A DNA stretch of 64,000 nt from NCBI GenBank assembly GCA_014607495.2, contig CP053161.1, positions 10,797,115 through 10,861,114 of the forward strand, written 5' to 3'. Shown one piece after another: positions 11,801-21,146 of this stretch; positions within the stretch are counted from its first letter, which is position 1; the number at the start of each line of letters is the position of its first letter. The position numbers were made by a program, and so were the translations under genes. The notes below the pieces were generated by a model that was given only the letters and a program-made list of their open reading frames with translations, made no database searches and was not told where the DNA came from. Source of the DNA: Carposina sasakii. Taxonomy: Eukaryota > Arthropoda > Insecta > Lepidoptera > Carposinidae.

Positions 11801-13335
11801 ACTGATAACTTTACTATACATGGTGTAAAGACATTGACTCTAAGGCATTGACTCTAAATTTAAAAAATCACAGGAAAATTCCGAAATTTTCTTACTATAT
11901 TAATTAAACGAATTAGGTAATTAGACTTTATGTGAAGCCTAATTAATTATTAGCCTAACCAATGTCTTAAAATCAAGACATTCAACGAAAAAAATCATAT
12001 TTTAGACAATACTTAGTAGAAAAACTTAATTTCATAGTTTCATACTTTGACTAAGTATAACATTTTCAAGATGGCGACAGTTTTTCTGCAACAAAGGGAA
12101 GTTTTCATTTAGTTACCACAAAACCAGTATCATTTCCCAGTGACCGACTAATTAAAAACGTCGGTCTATTTAAAATGGTAAAATTTTCTTAATTGCCAGT
12201 ATCTAACAGTAGGTCTTTAAAAAAAAGTGGGTAGATAGGTACATGAAATGAAAACTTTCTTTTTTATTACGGCCGAATTTCGGTCACAATGCTACCACTA
12301 GTATTATATCTCCACAAAAAAATTGAAAAAAATCTAAATGAACCATTACAAAAGAATTTAATCATCGTTCAAGCCGAACAATGCCCAAGCTTGACAGATA
12401 TTCCATACATTTTGCTGTCAAATATCATTTTTAAACAGTATCTAAGTTAAGCCGCGATTTCGAAATAACAGACATGATAATGTAGCGAAGTGACTTGCAC
12501 GACGACGTTACGCGGCAGCAACTTCGTTTACCTAATGCACCGGCTTCTTACAACTTTAATTACTAAGTTTACTTTATAATCACGTATACAGAATGTTTGT
12601 ATTGAACATTTTAAGGACTTAAGCTAGGTTCATATTGCTGTGTCATATTTTATGTAAACAAGTAGCCTGTTACCGCAAAAATACTCATAGCATGTGCTAC
12701 GAGCCTACCTACTACGACATCATCGTAGTAAGATTGATGAGCTTCAAAGAGTACCTACTGTAATTCTAAGAGATAGGACGAAACTTCACATTGAAAGAAA
12801 CTAACTTATATCCAACGCACCCTCATAAACTTTAGTAGAGCTTCGTCGTACTTAATTGTATTATTCTATACCTATTTACTTACCATCTGTCTTAGACGAA
12901 AACAAAACCTCTACCCTTTTGAACCATATTCCACAGTAACAAAGTCCAAATCTGATGTACTTAACTGATACAGGATCTCTGAATCTAGAGAAATATGACG
13001 TCATTGTCTTGCACGCATGGTGACGTCATCAATCAACATGCGTTAATGTAATTAATGTGGGGTGCATTCGTTTCGGTTTAGGTACTTGAGTTATGTAATT
13101 GTAGAAGAAAATTATTTTATTTTCAACAAATTTTTCTAAAAAAATTATTAGATTGGTTTAGCCCCTGTTTTGAAATCCAAAATTGTGTGATTCCAATTGA
13201 ATTTATACACAGTGAGTTAAGAGTTACTATGTAATCCAATGTAAGATTCTTTTGTTAATATCTTAGTTAGTTTTGACTGTGTCGCTGGAAGCTTTCTTGC
13301 TATTTCTTCTTGCAAGCAATGACACTTCACTGAAA
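8840..13335. other. Gene-poor AT-rich stretch
   Basis: No confident gene, RNA gene or clear mobile element across 4.5 kb. The one coding-like frame is at 11445-11684. A diffuse imperfect inverted repeat involving AGCAAAAGCAAAGAGATAGCG-like text lies around 9920-10090 but has no clean termini. Confidence 0.5.
11445..11684 (+). CDS. Hypothetical small ORF or terminal exon, unrecognised
   Basis: A 79-codon frame starting MSNSVKVITNFVTGG, with balanced amino-acid composition and AATAAA just after its stop. An AATTCAG ahead of TTAAAGTAATTAC could also be a splice acceptor, making this a last exon. I recognise no family, and a frame this long can arise by chance. Confidence 0.2.
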   Translation: MSNSVKVITNFVTGGVRNQVANQIPVIGLAFVNIGDELFNSKARQIFMKLHNVQNSVTNYEATSAEIEGHSYCIAFLCY

Positions 13336-13340
13336 TAGTG

Positions 13341-14308
13341 TAGGGGAAGATTGGGTAATGGGGGTCACTTAAGCAAGAATTAGAATACAAAAGCTAAAAT
13401 TAACAAAAAATTTATTGCAACTGCCTCATAACAAAATTTACTTAATTAGCTATAATTTAAGATCAGTAATCATCACATTAATAGTCATCCGTGGGAAATA
13501 TAAAAGTACAAAAAAAAACTGATTTGACTCCCATTGCACTAAGTTACGGGTAATTGGGGTCACCTTGTGGGCAATGAGGATCATACAAAAATCTAACACA
13601 AATCGCGTCACGTCTGATACAGAGGTATCGTTTGATTCCTGGGGAATCTTCCTCTTTACTCTTTCGGTCACCTTTTTCGGCACTTTCATCTTCTTTCCTT
13701 GGCCCTTGGCCTTGCCTTTATGCAGAAAAACGCAGTCTATTTACACAACTTTGGACCCTAATATTTTGGAAACCAGACACTTCACAGGTATGCTTCCATA
13801 GAGAAAAATGATCATGATGATGAGGAGATTTCGGGAACGTTGACGACCAAAAATCACCCTGTATATTTTTCCTTTCCCCTATCTTTTTCTTTGGGTGGCG
13901 GTCACTAGCGGGCAATGGGGATCACCCGATTCTCATTACCCATAAGTATTTTATGAAGAAAAAATAATAAACACAAAATATACATTAGAAAAACTCGGGA
14001 TTTAAGTAGGAAATCATTACACCAAATGTACAAGTAAAGGCGTAAAAAAATAACATACAAGTAAATCAATAACTATAAAAGTTACTGTTTATTTTGCGTC
14101 CGTGAAAATTTACATCGGCGAGCCGCAAAAACAAAACACACCTTTCATTCTCTATGCTGTCGCCATACCCGCGCGGCACGCTCGCAGCGACGGCGAGGGG
14201 AACAGAGCGTGCAGGGAGGACCCTTAACGCGTTTCTATTAGTGTTACTTTTGGAGATGTGTGGGTGACCACTATTACCCGCTGACTCCCATTACCCGATC
14301 TTCCCCTA
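13341..14308. mobile_element. Non-autonomous DNA element with 27-bp terminal inverted repeats
   Basis: The left end 13341-13367 (TAGGGGAAGATTGGGTAATG...) and the reverse complement of the right end 14282-14308 differ at 2 of 27 positions. Variants of GGGTAATGGGGGTCA recur inside (around 13548, 13570, 13910 and 14270) in both orientations, like subterminal binding repeats. A truncated family A copy (13717-13866) lies inside. No transposase ORF. Confidence 0.7.
13717..13866 (+). repeat. Family A element, 3' half only
   Basis: Matches the second half of the 7729-8267 element from TTATGCAGAAAAACGCAG to CACCCTGTAT. The left terminus is missing. It lies within the 13341-14308 element. Confidence 0.65.
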
Positions 14309-14759
14309 ACAGTAATAGTAGAATCATGCGGTGTGTCAGACCTAATGTTGGTTTTGCCATAAAGAAGAACTGGCTAGCAGTTCTCCTGGATTTCGTCTTT
14401 AGGCGATCTTAACTCTTATTAGCTCCACGTTGGTGGCTATAAAGCCCCGAATCGCTAACTTATGCCTGACAGACCGTAACAAATAGCACCTTGGGGTGGT
14501 GACCGTTGCCAAAGCAAAAGCTTTGCGATTTAATTTTTTAGGTTGTTTAAATTCACCTCCTCATTTTGTTTGTTTGTTTCATTTTGGGGTGCGAACATAG
14601 AAAGTAACATATAAAAAGACCATCGACAAACAAGTTGTTAATGCTTTCATGTCGAATAAATGATTTTTAATTTGAAAAGGCAGATTAACAGATCTATACC
14701 TACTTTTGCGTTTATATAATCTTGTCTTTCTTTCCCTTAGGAATCCTTATCTACTGATC

Positions 14760-15085
14760 CAGGCAAGGAATTTTTAATTTTTTTTTACAATTAGCTAGGC
14801 AAACATTTGACCGCCATCGTGCCTGATGTTAAGCAAGATGCGGCCTAGGGTGGTACATGATTGCCTAGAAAGTGTCTATTCACTCTAGCTTTGAAGAGAC
14901 CAATGTTGTAGTGCTTGGGAAATACATCGGCAGGAAGTGCATTCCACTCCTTAGCCGTTCGCATTACAAACGAACAAACAAATTGCTCATAATATTTGAA
15001 ATGTTCCTTACCTCTTCAGAAACAGTAAAAAACCACTTTATATTCTTGTAAAGCGGCGATAGGCTCACTCCTTACCACGTGGGAC
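14760..15085 (+). repeat. Interspersed non-LTR-like repeat
   Basis: After a poly-T tract it reads GCTAGGCAAACATTTGACCG, then GCCTGATGTTAAGCAAGATG and CTCTAGCTTTGAAGAGACCA. This is the longest of the three copies of the family also at 3250-3345 and 56632-56690. Confidence 0.55.
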
Positions 15086-15549
15086 TTAATAGGCTAACTG
15101 TTTGCACACTTCTGCCCAACCTCCTTGGGGGTTAATGGGCGTGACTTGTATGTTCTTATAAACTTTCAAATTTATACTTTTTTTTTTAAGTTTTATGTTC
15201 GCACTACTTCGCGTTAACGTTAAACTATTCAACCAATCATGTAGTTCTGGTGTTACATCACGTCATCACACCATATAATATGATTGGCTGACTGGTTTAC
15301 GTTAACACGAAGAAGTTCCAATTACAAACTCAGACTCAGCATGCAGGATAATATTAGTACCTTACCTACCTTAGCAAGGCACATGGAGGGAGCGGGAGTC
15401 CGTAGCACTGTGACAAAAACTTGTCAAGCACGTAGTCCAACATGTTGCCGGTCAGTCCGCATTTTGTTACAGCATGAACGAAGTACAATGAGATGCGACC
15501 AAATACTCGTAAATATAGATTACAACCTCTAATGTAGCTCAATACAGTT

Positions 15550-15592
15550 CCTTCCTGTGCTTGATATACCGTTTAGGTATATCAAGTACAGG
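15550..15592. repeat. Short hairpin beside the SINE
   Basis: CCTGTGCTTGATATACC and GGTATATCAAGTACAGG are inverted over 17 bp with one mismatch, separated by GTTTA. No T-run or gene context supports a terminator. Confidence 0.4.
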
Positions 15593-15599
15593 ACGTTAT

Positions 15600-15938
15600 A
15601 GCGGTGATAGCCCAGTGGTTAAGACGTTCACCTTCCAAGCGGGAGGCGTAAGTTCGATCCCAGTCACGGGCCTGTACCAATGAATTTATTTCATGTACAG
15701 ATTTTAATGTTGTAATAATTGTCACTTAGCTCGTGCCTCGGAAAGCACGTAAAACCGTTGGTCCTGCGCCTGATCTCTCTCCGGTCGTGTCGGCTTTCCG
15801 TCCCATCGGACTACGAGAGTGACGGAATAGAGAGTGCATCTGTGTTTGCGCACACACTTGGGCACTATAATATCTCCTGCGTACCTGGCCAATCTCCGTA
15901 GAGATTGGTCGCCTTGCCCGAAATACGGTCGGAGATCA
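15600..15938 (+). mobile_element. tRNA-derived SINE, full-length-like
   Basis: The head has pol III-type internal promoter boxes: A-box-like TAGCCCAGTGGTTAAGACG and B-box-like AGTTCGATCCC (15602-15665). The body contains GCTCGTGCCTCGGAAAGCAC and ends near GAAATACGGTCGGAGATCAT. A minus-strand copy at 31232-31519 shares the body but lacks the head. The head is not a functional tRNA: the acceptor stem does not close properly. Confidence 0.75.
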
Positions 15939-15948
15939 TACCTAATAC

Positions 15949-16012
15949 CGTTATGCTAAACGTGGCTGTGATCTCCTTTATGATCCTGCAGTTCTGGCCA
16001 CCCTATTTTACA
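15949..16012 (+). repeat. R1 family fragment
   Basis: Contains TATGCTAAACGTGGCTGTGA and ATGATCCTGCAGTTCTGGCC, the distal half of the R1 family seen at 46350-46530. Confidence 0.45.
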
Positions 16013-16190
16013 CAGCGGTGTGTATTATGTATGTACCTATTACCCCTGGACGTATAAAGAATAACGGGCGGAATGTTTTTAACTACCACTTAAAAAGCGT
16101 GACATTCCAGAAAACCAAAAATCTATCATCAAATAACATCTTGGTGTGTCGTTTGTGCACCTTGTATTTATTATGTACCCACATAACTAA

Positions 16191-16298
16191 CAGTTTCCTT
16201 TTAATGAATTCAAAAATAAATTACATAGATTTGTTGCAAAGAAGGCTTATTATACAATAAATGAATTTTTATCTTATAAAAATAAAATTGGTTCATGA
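16191..16298 (+). pseudogene. LINE polymerase ORF C-terminus, host of the BEL insertion
   Basis: The frame reads QFPFNEFKNKLHRFVAKKAY, then YTINEFLSYKNKIGS and TGA at 16296-16298. KxKL...KKAYYxxxEFL is a recognisable C-terminus of lepidopteran non-LTR polymerases. Its 3' UTR starts at once and is interrupted 8 bp later by the BEL element; it resumes at 24306. Confidence 0.55.
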
Positions 16299-16306
16299 AA
16301 ATGTAT

Positions 16307-17500
16307 TGTCGGCGACGAAGACATGAAACCTACCCAAATTGAATGATTCGATGTTATGTACATATAGATAAGGTTGATGTTTGAATAAAGAGTTTGCAAT
16401 ACATGTTAGGTATAGCGCTAGTGTCGGCGACGAAGACATAAAACCTACCCAAATTAAATGATAAGGTTGATATTTGAATAAAGAGTTTGCAATACATGTT
16501 AGGTATAGCGCTAGCATTAAGTTTGTACTAGGTAGGGTTGTTTTGTGTCTGACTTATTTCTTATCCTTTTGAGTTTTATTAAGTGTAGGTAGCTATTCTG
16601 AGCACATTAAGAATATTTTTAAGTAGATTGAATAATTACTTTAGTAAATATTTGCGATTTCATAGTTTATTAAGATTTTGAACTTGTGCTCACAGTAGTT
16701 TCGAGAATATTCCAATTAGAATGAATCTGATTATTTCTTATTAGAGTTCAGTTTATGCCCTTTCTAGTGATATATAATTCATGTATATAGATTGTGTAAA
16801 TTAGATTTTATTAAGGGCTAAACTTAGCAAGTCGGTAAATTTTGTAAGATTTTTTACTTTTCTCCTTTAACAACTTTTTATTGTTTAAACTTAGAAATAA
16901 GATTTTTATATAATTAGATAGATCTAATTAAGACCTTTTTAACGATGTATAACACATGTATGTAATGTTTGTTTTGAAATAAATATAGGGCGCAAAAGAG
17001 GTCAGTCAAGGGACAAACTAGATAAAATGTTAGAAGAAATCGTAGAGAATTTCTACCGCGTTCCAGACGGTAAGGGTGAACCGTCGACATATTTGTAAGT
17101 CGCACGGATTTTGTGTGTTCAATCCGAGGCGAGTTCCTAAGAAGAAATATAAGAAGAAAAGTGAAAAGGAAGCAAAATAGGAACAAGAGAAGCCACTGAA
17201 GACTGCCTGAAGACTGACCTCTTGCCCGCAGTTTGGAAGAAAAGTGTGTTTTGTCTCTCTCACTCCCGCGTACGACAACAACATACAGGGGTTTGACAAC
17301 AACATACAATAGGGTGACCGGCGCGTATTTAGTACGCGACGACGACGCGGCTGTTATCGGAGCTGCGCACACGGGTGAAGGGTGCGCGAGGCGGACGCGA
17401 CCAGCGCGGGTTTGGGAGTTACGCCCCGGGCCCACCGCGTTCGTCACCCCGGGGATCCTTTCCCCGGCCGGACCCGCTGAAACGGGAGCTGGCCGCAACA
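16307..17500 (+). repeat. BEL 5' LTR
   Basis: Identical by eye to 23107-24300 at a constant offset of 6800. It begins with two tandem copies of a ~115-bp unit (16307-16421, 16422-16514); the second lacks about 22 bp. An AATAAA at 16979-16984 is a candidate poly(A) signal. The last ~250 bp are GC-rich. Confidence 0.95.
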
Positions 17501-17502
17501 GA

Positions 17503-17519
17503 TGGTCCTTCGAGCCGGA
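17503..17519 (+). promoter_or_regulatory. BEL primer-binding site, tRNA-Tyr type
   Basis: TGGTCCTTCGAGCCGGA begins 2 bp after the LTR. It complements CCA plus the 3' acceptor/T-arm end of eukaryotic tRNA-Tyr (…TCCGGCTCGAAGGA), recalled from general knowledge of that tRNA. Confidence 0.75.
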
Positions 17520-17552
17520 TCCTTCGGACAAGAGAAGATATCAGCGCAGAAG

Positions 17553-20500
17553 ATGCCGGTCACCAGATCGCAACACGGAAGGTCTTCGGCACAAGAAAAG
17601 GATAGAACATCATCAGAGATGACTTCGGGAACGACTTCTTCTGAAGCGACTTCGGGCACCACAGGAACGTCGACTATGGATTCCGCCGGGACGAAGACGA
17701 CAGGCTCTGGCACGATGGCCAGTGCCGCTGGTACAGAAGAACACCCGAAGAAGAAGAGCTCTTCAGCACTCACCTTGGTTCCAGTGAAGGCACCCTCGCT
17801 CGCCAAGTCGAAGCGCTCCCGGAAGAAGGAGCTTGAGGCGCGTGAGGAACTGGCACGTCTAAAGTTAATGAAGATAGAGGCTGAAGCAAAATTGGCAGAA
17901 GCAAGACTGGCTCGTATCCAATATGAAGATGAAGAGGACGAGTCCAGATCAGAAGACGAGGAGCCTGAAGACAGAACGGCGCACGTGCAAGAATGGGTCC
18001 GAGCGACGATGGACGTTGAAGAAAAGGAGGGGGAGCCGATGAAGGAAGCTCTTCCAGCCATCGACGCGAGGCCGCACGAGTCTTCAGGGTACCGAGTCAG
18101 CGAGTTGGCTGGAGCTATCAAGATGGCGATGGAGTCCAGTCCAGTGAGAAGTCCAGCACCGCCACCCAGTTATATGCACGAGTTACCTGCCTTCGAGGGA
18201 AACAGCGCGGAATGGCTGGCCTTCAAGAGAGTATATGAAGATACTGCACCACTCTTCTCAAGCACTCAGAATATGGCGCGGCTAAGAAGAGCGCTGAAGG
18301 GGGCAGCAAGAGAGGCGATCAAGAATATTTTGTATTCTGATTCTGCACCTGAAGAAATCATCGATGCGTTGCGTAGAAGATTTGGAAGACCAGATGCTTT
18401 GGTGATGCACGAACTGGAAAGAATGAAGGCATTACCGAAGATCATGGATACTGCGAGGGATGTATGCTTATTCGCCAGCATCGTCAGTAATGGGGTTGCG
18501 ACGATCAAGAATCTGAAGAAGATACATTTCCTGTATTCGCCAGAGATGAAGAAGGCCATCGAAGAGAAGATGGGTCCTATCATGAAGTTTAGATGGTACG
18601 ACTTCGCCGCTGAACATGAAGACAGTGAAGAGCCGGACCTGGTGTTGATGTCCAGGTTCCTAGACCGAGAAGCTGATAGATGTGGAGCATATGCAGCACC
18701 TGAAACGCCGAGAAGATTTGGCCTGAAGCAACACTTCACGCATCAGACTACGGAGAAGCCAAGGCCGCCGGAGCAACGAGTAGAACCAACGCGGGCTGAG
18801 AAGATGGAGTGTCCAGCTTGCCGAGGAGAGCACCGGCTGTATGAATGTCGACGCTTCAAGGAGTCTTCGGTGCAAGAGAGATGGGATATTGTGAAGAAGT
18901 CCAGGCTATGCTTCAAGTGTCTGCATAGTCCTCATCGGAAGGAAACCTGCAAGAGACCTCCATGCAAGATCTGCAAGCGTCTTCATCATCAACTGCTGCA
19001 CAATACAGAGAAGAGACAGCAGCAGCCGGAGAAAGAAGAAGAAGACGTCCAAGAGGTCTCCAATCACGTCATGCTGCCGGTCAACACTGCGAGTACAGCA
19101 AGAGCCTTCCTGAAGATAATTCCTGTGGAGTTGTATGGTCCCAGGGGTTCGGAGAAGGTCCTGGCGCTACTGGATGAAGGGTCTACCGTATCACTGTTAG
19201 ACTCAGCAGTGGCAGAGAAGATTGGAGCGTCAGGACCGGAAGAGACTTTGGCGATATCCACTGTCGGCGGGAAGACTATTATGAAGAAGAACTCTCAAAG
19301 GCTGTCTATGGAGATACGAGGAGTTCATCAAGAGGGCAAGAAGAGATTGAATGAGGTTCGAACAATTGACAAGATGGACCTCGCGCCTCAATACATCAAG
19401 AAGTCTAGGATAGAAGAATGCTCACATCTGAAGAAGATGGCAGACCAGCTGCACTACAATGAAGATCCACCACAGTTGTTGATTGGGCAAGACAACTGGC
19501 ACCTCATCGTGTCAAGAGCCATCAAGAGGGGAAAGAAGAACCAACCCATCGCCTCCCTCACTGAGTTAGGTTGGGTACTGCATGGCACCGATGGAGGAGG
19601 GTCGAAGCCAGTGCACTTCATCAACTGTGCGCAGCTGGCTGGAGAAGAAGATGACCACATGGAGAAGATTATCAAGGAGCATTTCAGTATTGAGTCGCTG
19701 GGGATACAGCCTCGTCGCCCGAGTATGGATATTGAAGCCAAGGCCCTGCAGACACTGGAGAAGACAAGTCGTCGCATTGAAGGAGGTCGCTTCGAAACAG
19801 GACTTCTATGGAAGACAGAAGATGAAAGGATGCCTGCTAGCTACAAATCTGCTGAGAACAGATTGAAGAATATTGAGAAGAAGCTAGACAAGGACATCGA
19901 CATGAAGAAAGAATATGAGCGGCAAATCAATCATCTTCTCGAGAATGACTACGCGGAAGAAGCACCAGAAGAATGTACATCAGATAGAGAATGGTATCTC
20001 CCGCACTTCGCCGTAACGCATCCGACGAAGAAGAAGATGAGGATTGTCTTCGATGCTGCCGCCAAGGTCCAAGGAAAGAGTCTCAACGATGCACTGCTGC
20101 CGGGACCAGACTTGTTGCAGTCACTGTTTGGAGTTCTTTTGAGGTTTCGGCAGAGTCACATCGCAGTAGTAGCAGACATCAAGGAAATGTTCCTGCAAAT
20201 AAGAATACGAGATGAAGATCGAGATAGCCTGAGATTCCTGTGGAGGGGCCAAGGACAAGAGGGATCTCCGAAGAAATATAGAATGAAGTCAGTCATCTTC
20301 GGTGCGGCGTCCTCTCCCAGTACGGCTATCTATATTAAGAATCGGAATGCAGCAGAACATAAAGAAGAGTATCCTGAGGCAGCAAGAGCGATCGTGCGAA
20401 ATCATTATATGGATGACTACTTGCAGAGTTTCGCCACGGTTGAAGCAGCAAAGAAGATTGCCAAAGAAGTGGATACCGTTCATCTGAAGGCTGGGTTTGA

Positions 20501-21146
20501 ACTGCGCGGTTGGGCTTCAAACCATCCAGAAGTTCTTGCTGACATGAAGACCGAAGAAATGAAGACTGAAATCACGCTGGGTCATGAAGAGAAGACTCTG
20601 GGACTTCGTTGGTTCATCAAAGAAGATGCATTGGGGTTTAGAACGAGTCTGCGGAACACTCCAGAAGATGTTATTAACGAGGCCAGAACTCCGACGAAGA
20701 GAGAAATCACCAGCGCGATCATGTCAACATTCGACCCCATGGGATTAGTCTCTCCAGTACTGATACAAGGGAAGAAACTGATGCAAGATGTCTGGAGAAG
20801 CGGGGTTGGATGGGATGAAGAGATAACTGAAGAAGCCTGTGAAACCTGGAAGAAGTATATGAAGAACCTACAGCTGCTGCGAGATCTGCATATTCCAAGA
20901 TGCATATCTCCGACCAACACTGAGGGGGAGCTGCACGTCTTCACAGATGCCAGCGAGACAGCATACGCCGCCGCCGTGTATTGGCGTATGAAGAATGAAG
21001 ATGGCAAGATACTGGTGTCTCTGTTGGCTGGAAAGGCGAGGGTGACGCCGCTGAAGCCGATATCGATTCCTCGGCTGGAGCTGCAGGCGGCGCGGCGTTA
21101 CTGGGAAGCAGATTGGCTCACTCAGTCGAGAAGGAGTTGGACCTGA
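17553..21146 (+). CDS. BEL gag-protease-RT polyprotein, first part (ends at a frameshift)
   Basis: An upstream in-frame ATG at 17502 overlaps the primer site, so the ATG at 17553 (MPVTRSQHG) is the likelier start. In order: a charged coiled-coil-like N-terminus; a gag region of DUF1759 type from LPAFEGNSAEW (about 18184); zinc knuckles CPAC...C and CFKCLHSPH...CKRPPCKIC (18808-18990); an aspartic protease site LLDEGST (about 19168); reverse transcriptase with VVADIKEMFLQ (about 20165) and YMDDY (20406-20420); and the start of RNase H, FTDAS (about 20937). The meaningful frame is lost within 21087-21098 in a GCG-rich run, and the rest to the stop is not family sequence. RNase H and integrase continue in the overlapping frame. 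The change is consistent with one missing base. Confidence 0.9.
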   Translation: MPVTRSQHGRSSAQEKDRTSSEMTSGTTSSEATSGTTGTSTMDSAGTKTTGSGTMASAAGTEEHPKKKSSSALTLVPVKAPSLAKSKRSRKKELEAREELARLKLMKIEAEAKLAEARLARIQYEDEEDESRSEDEEPEDRTAHVQEWVRATMDVEEKEGEPMKEALPAIDARPHESSGYRVSELAGAIKMAMESSPVRSPAPPPSYMHELPAFEGNSAEWLAFKRVYEDTAPLFSSTQNMARLRRALKGAAREAIKNILYSDSAPEEIIDALRRRFGRPDALVMHELERMKALPKIMDTARDVCLFASIVSNGVATIKNLKKIHFLYSPEMKKAIEEKMGPIMKFRWYDFAAEHEDSEEPDLVLMSRFLDREADRCGAYAAPETPRRFGLKQHFTHQTTEKPRPPEQRVEPTRAEKMECPACRGEHRLYECRRFKESSVQERWDIVKKSRLCFKCLHSPHRKETCKRPPCKICKRLHHQLLHNTEKRQQQPEKEEEDVQEVSNHVMLPVNTASTARAFLKIIPVELYGPRGSEKVLALLDEGSTVSLLDSAVAEKIGASGPEETLAISTVGGKTIMKKNSQRLSMEIRGVHQEGKKRLNEVRTIDKMDLAPQYIKKSRIEECSHLKKMADQLHYNEDPPQLLIGQDNWHLIVSRAIKRGKKNQPIASLTELGWVLHGTDGGGSKPVHFINCAQLAGEEDDHMEKIIKEHFSIESLGIQPRRPSMDIEAKALQTLEKTSRRIEGGRFETGLLWKTEDERMPASYKSAENRLKNIEKKLDKDIDMKKEYERQINHLLENDYAEEAPEECTSDREWYLPHFAVTHPTKKKMRIVFDAAAKVQGKSLNDALLPGPDLLQSLFGVLLRFRQSHIAVVADIKEMFLQIRIRDEDRDSLRFLWRGQGQEGSPKKYRMKSVIFGAASSPSTAIYIKNRNAAEHKEEYPEAARAIVRNHYMDDYLQSFATVEAAKKIAKEVDTVHLKAGFELRGWASNHPEVLADMKTEEMKTEITLGHEEKTLGLRWFIKEDALGFRTSLRNTPEDVINEARTPTKREITSAIMSTFDPMGLVSPVLIQGKKLMQDVWRSGVGWDEEITEEACETWKKYMKNLQLLRDLHIPRCISPTNTEGELHVFTDASETAYAAAVYWRMKNEDGKILVSLLAGKARVTPLKPISIPRLELQAARRYWEADWLTQSRRSWT

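Noticed and set aside
16914..18121. Antisense ORFs of 205 and 225 codons over the BEL LTR and gag
   Set aside because: They lie opposite the LTR and gag coding sequence, are low-complexity Ser-rich where antisense to gag, and the LTR one is repeated in the other LTR.
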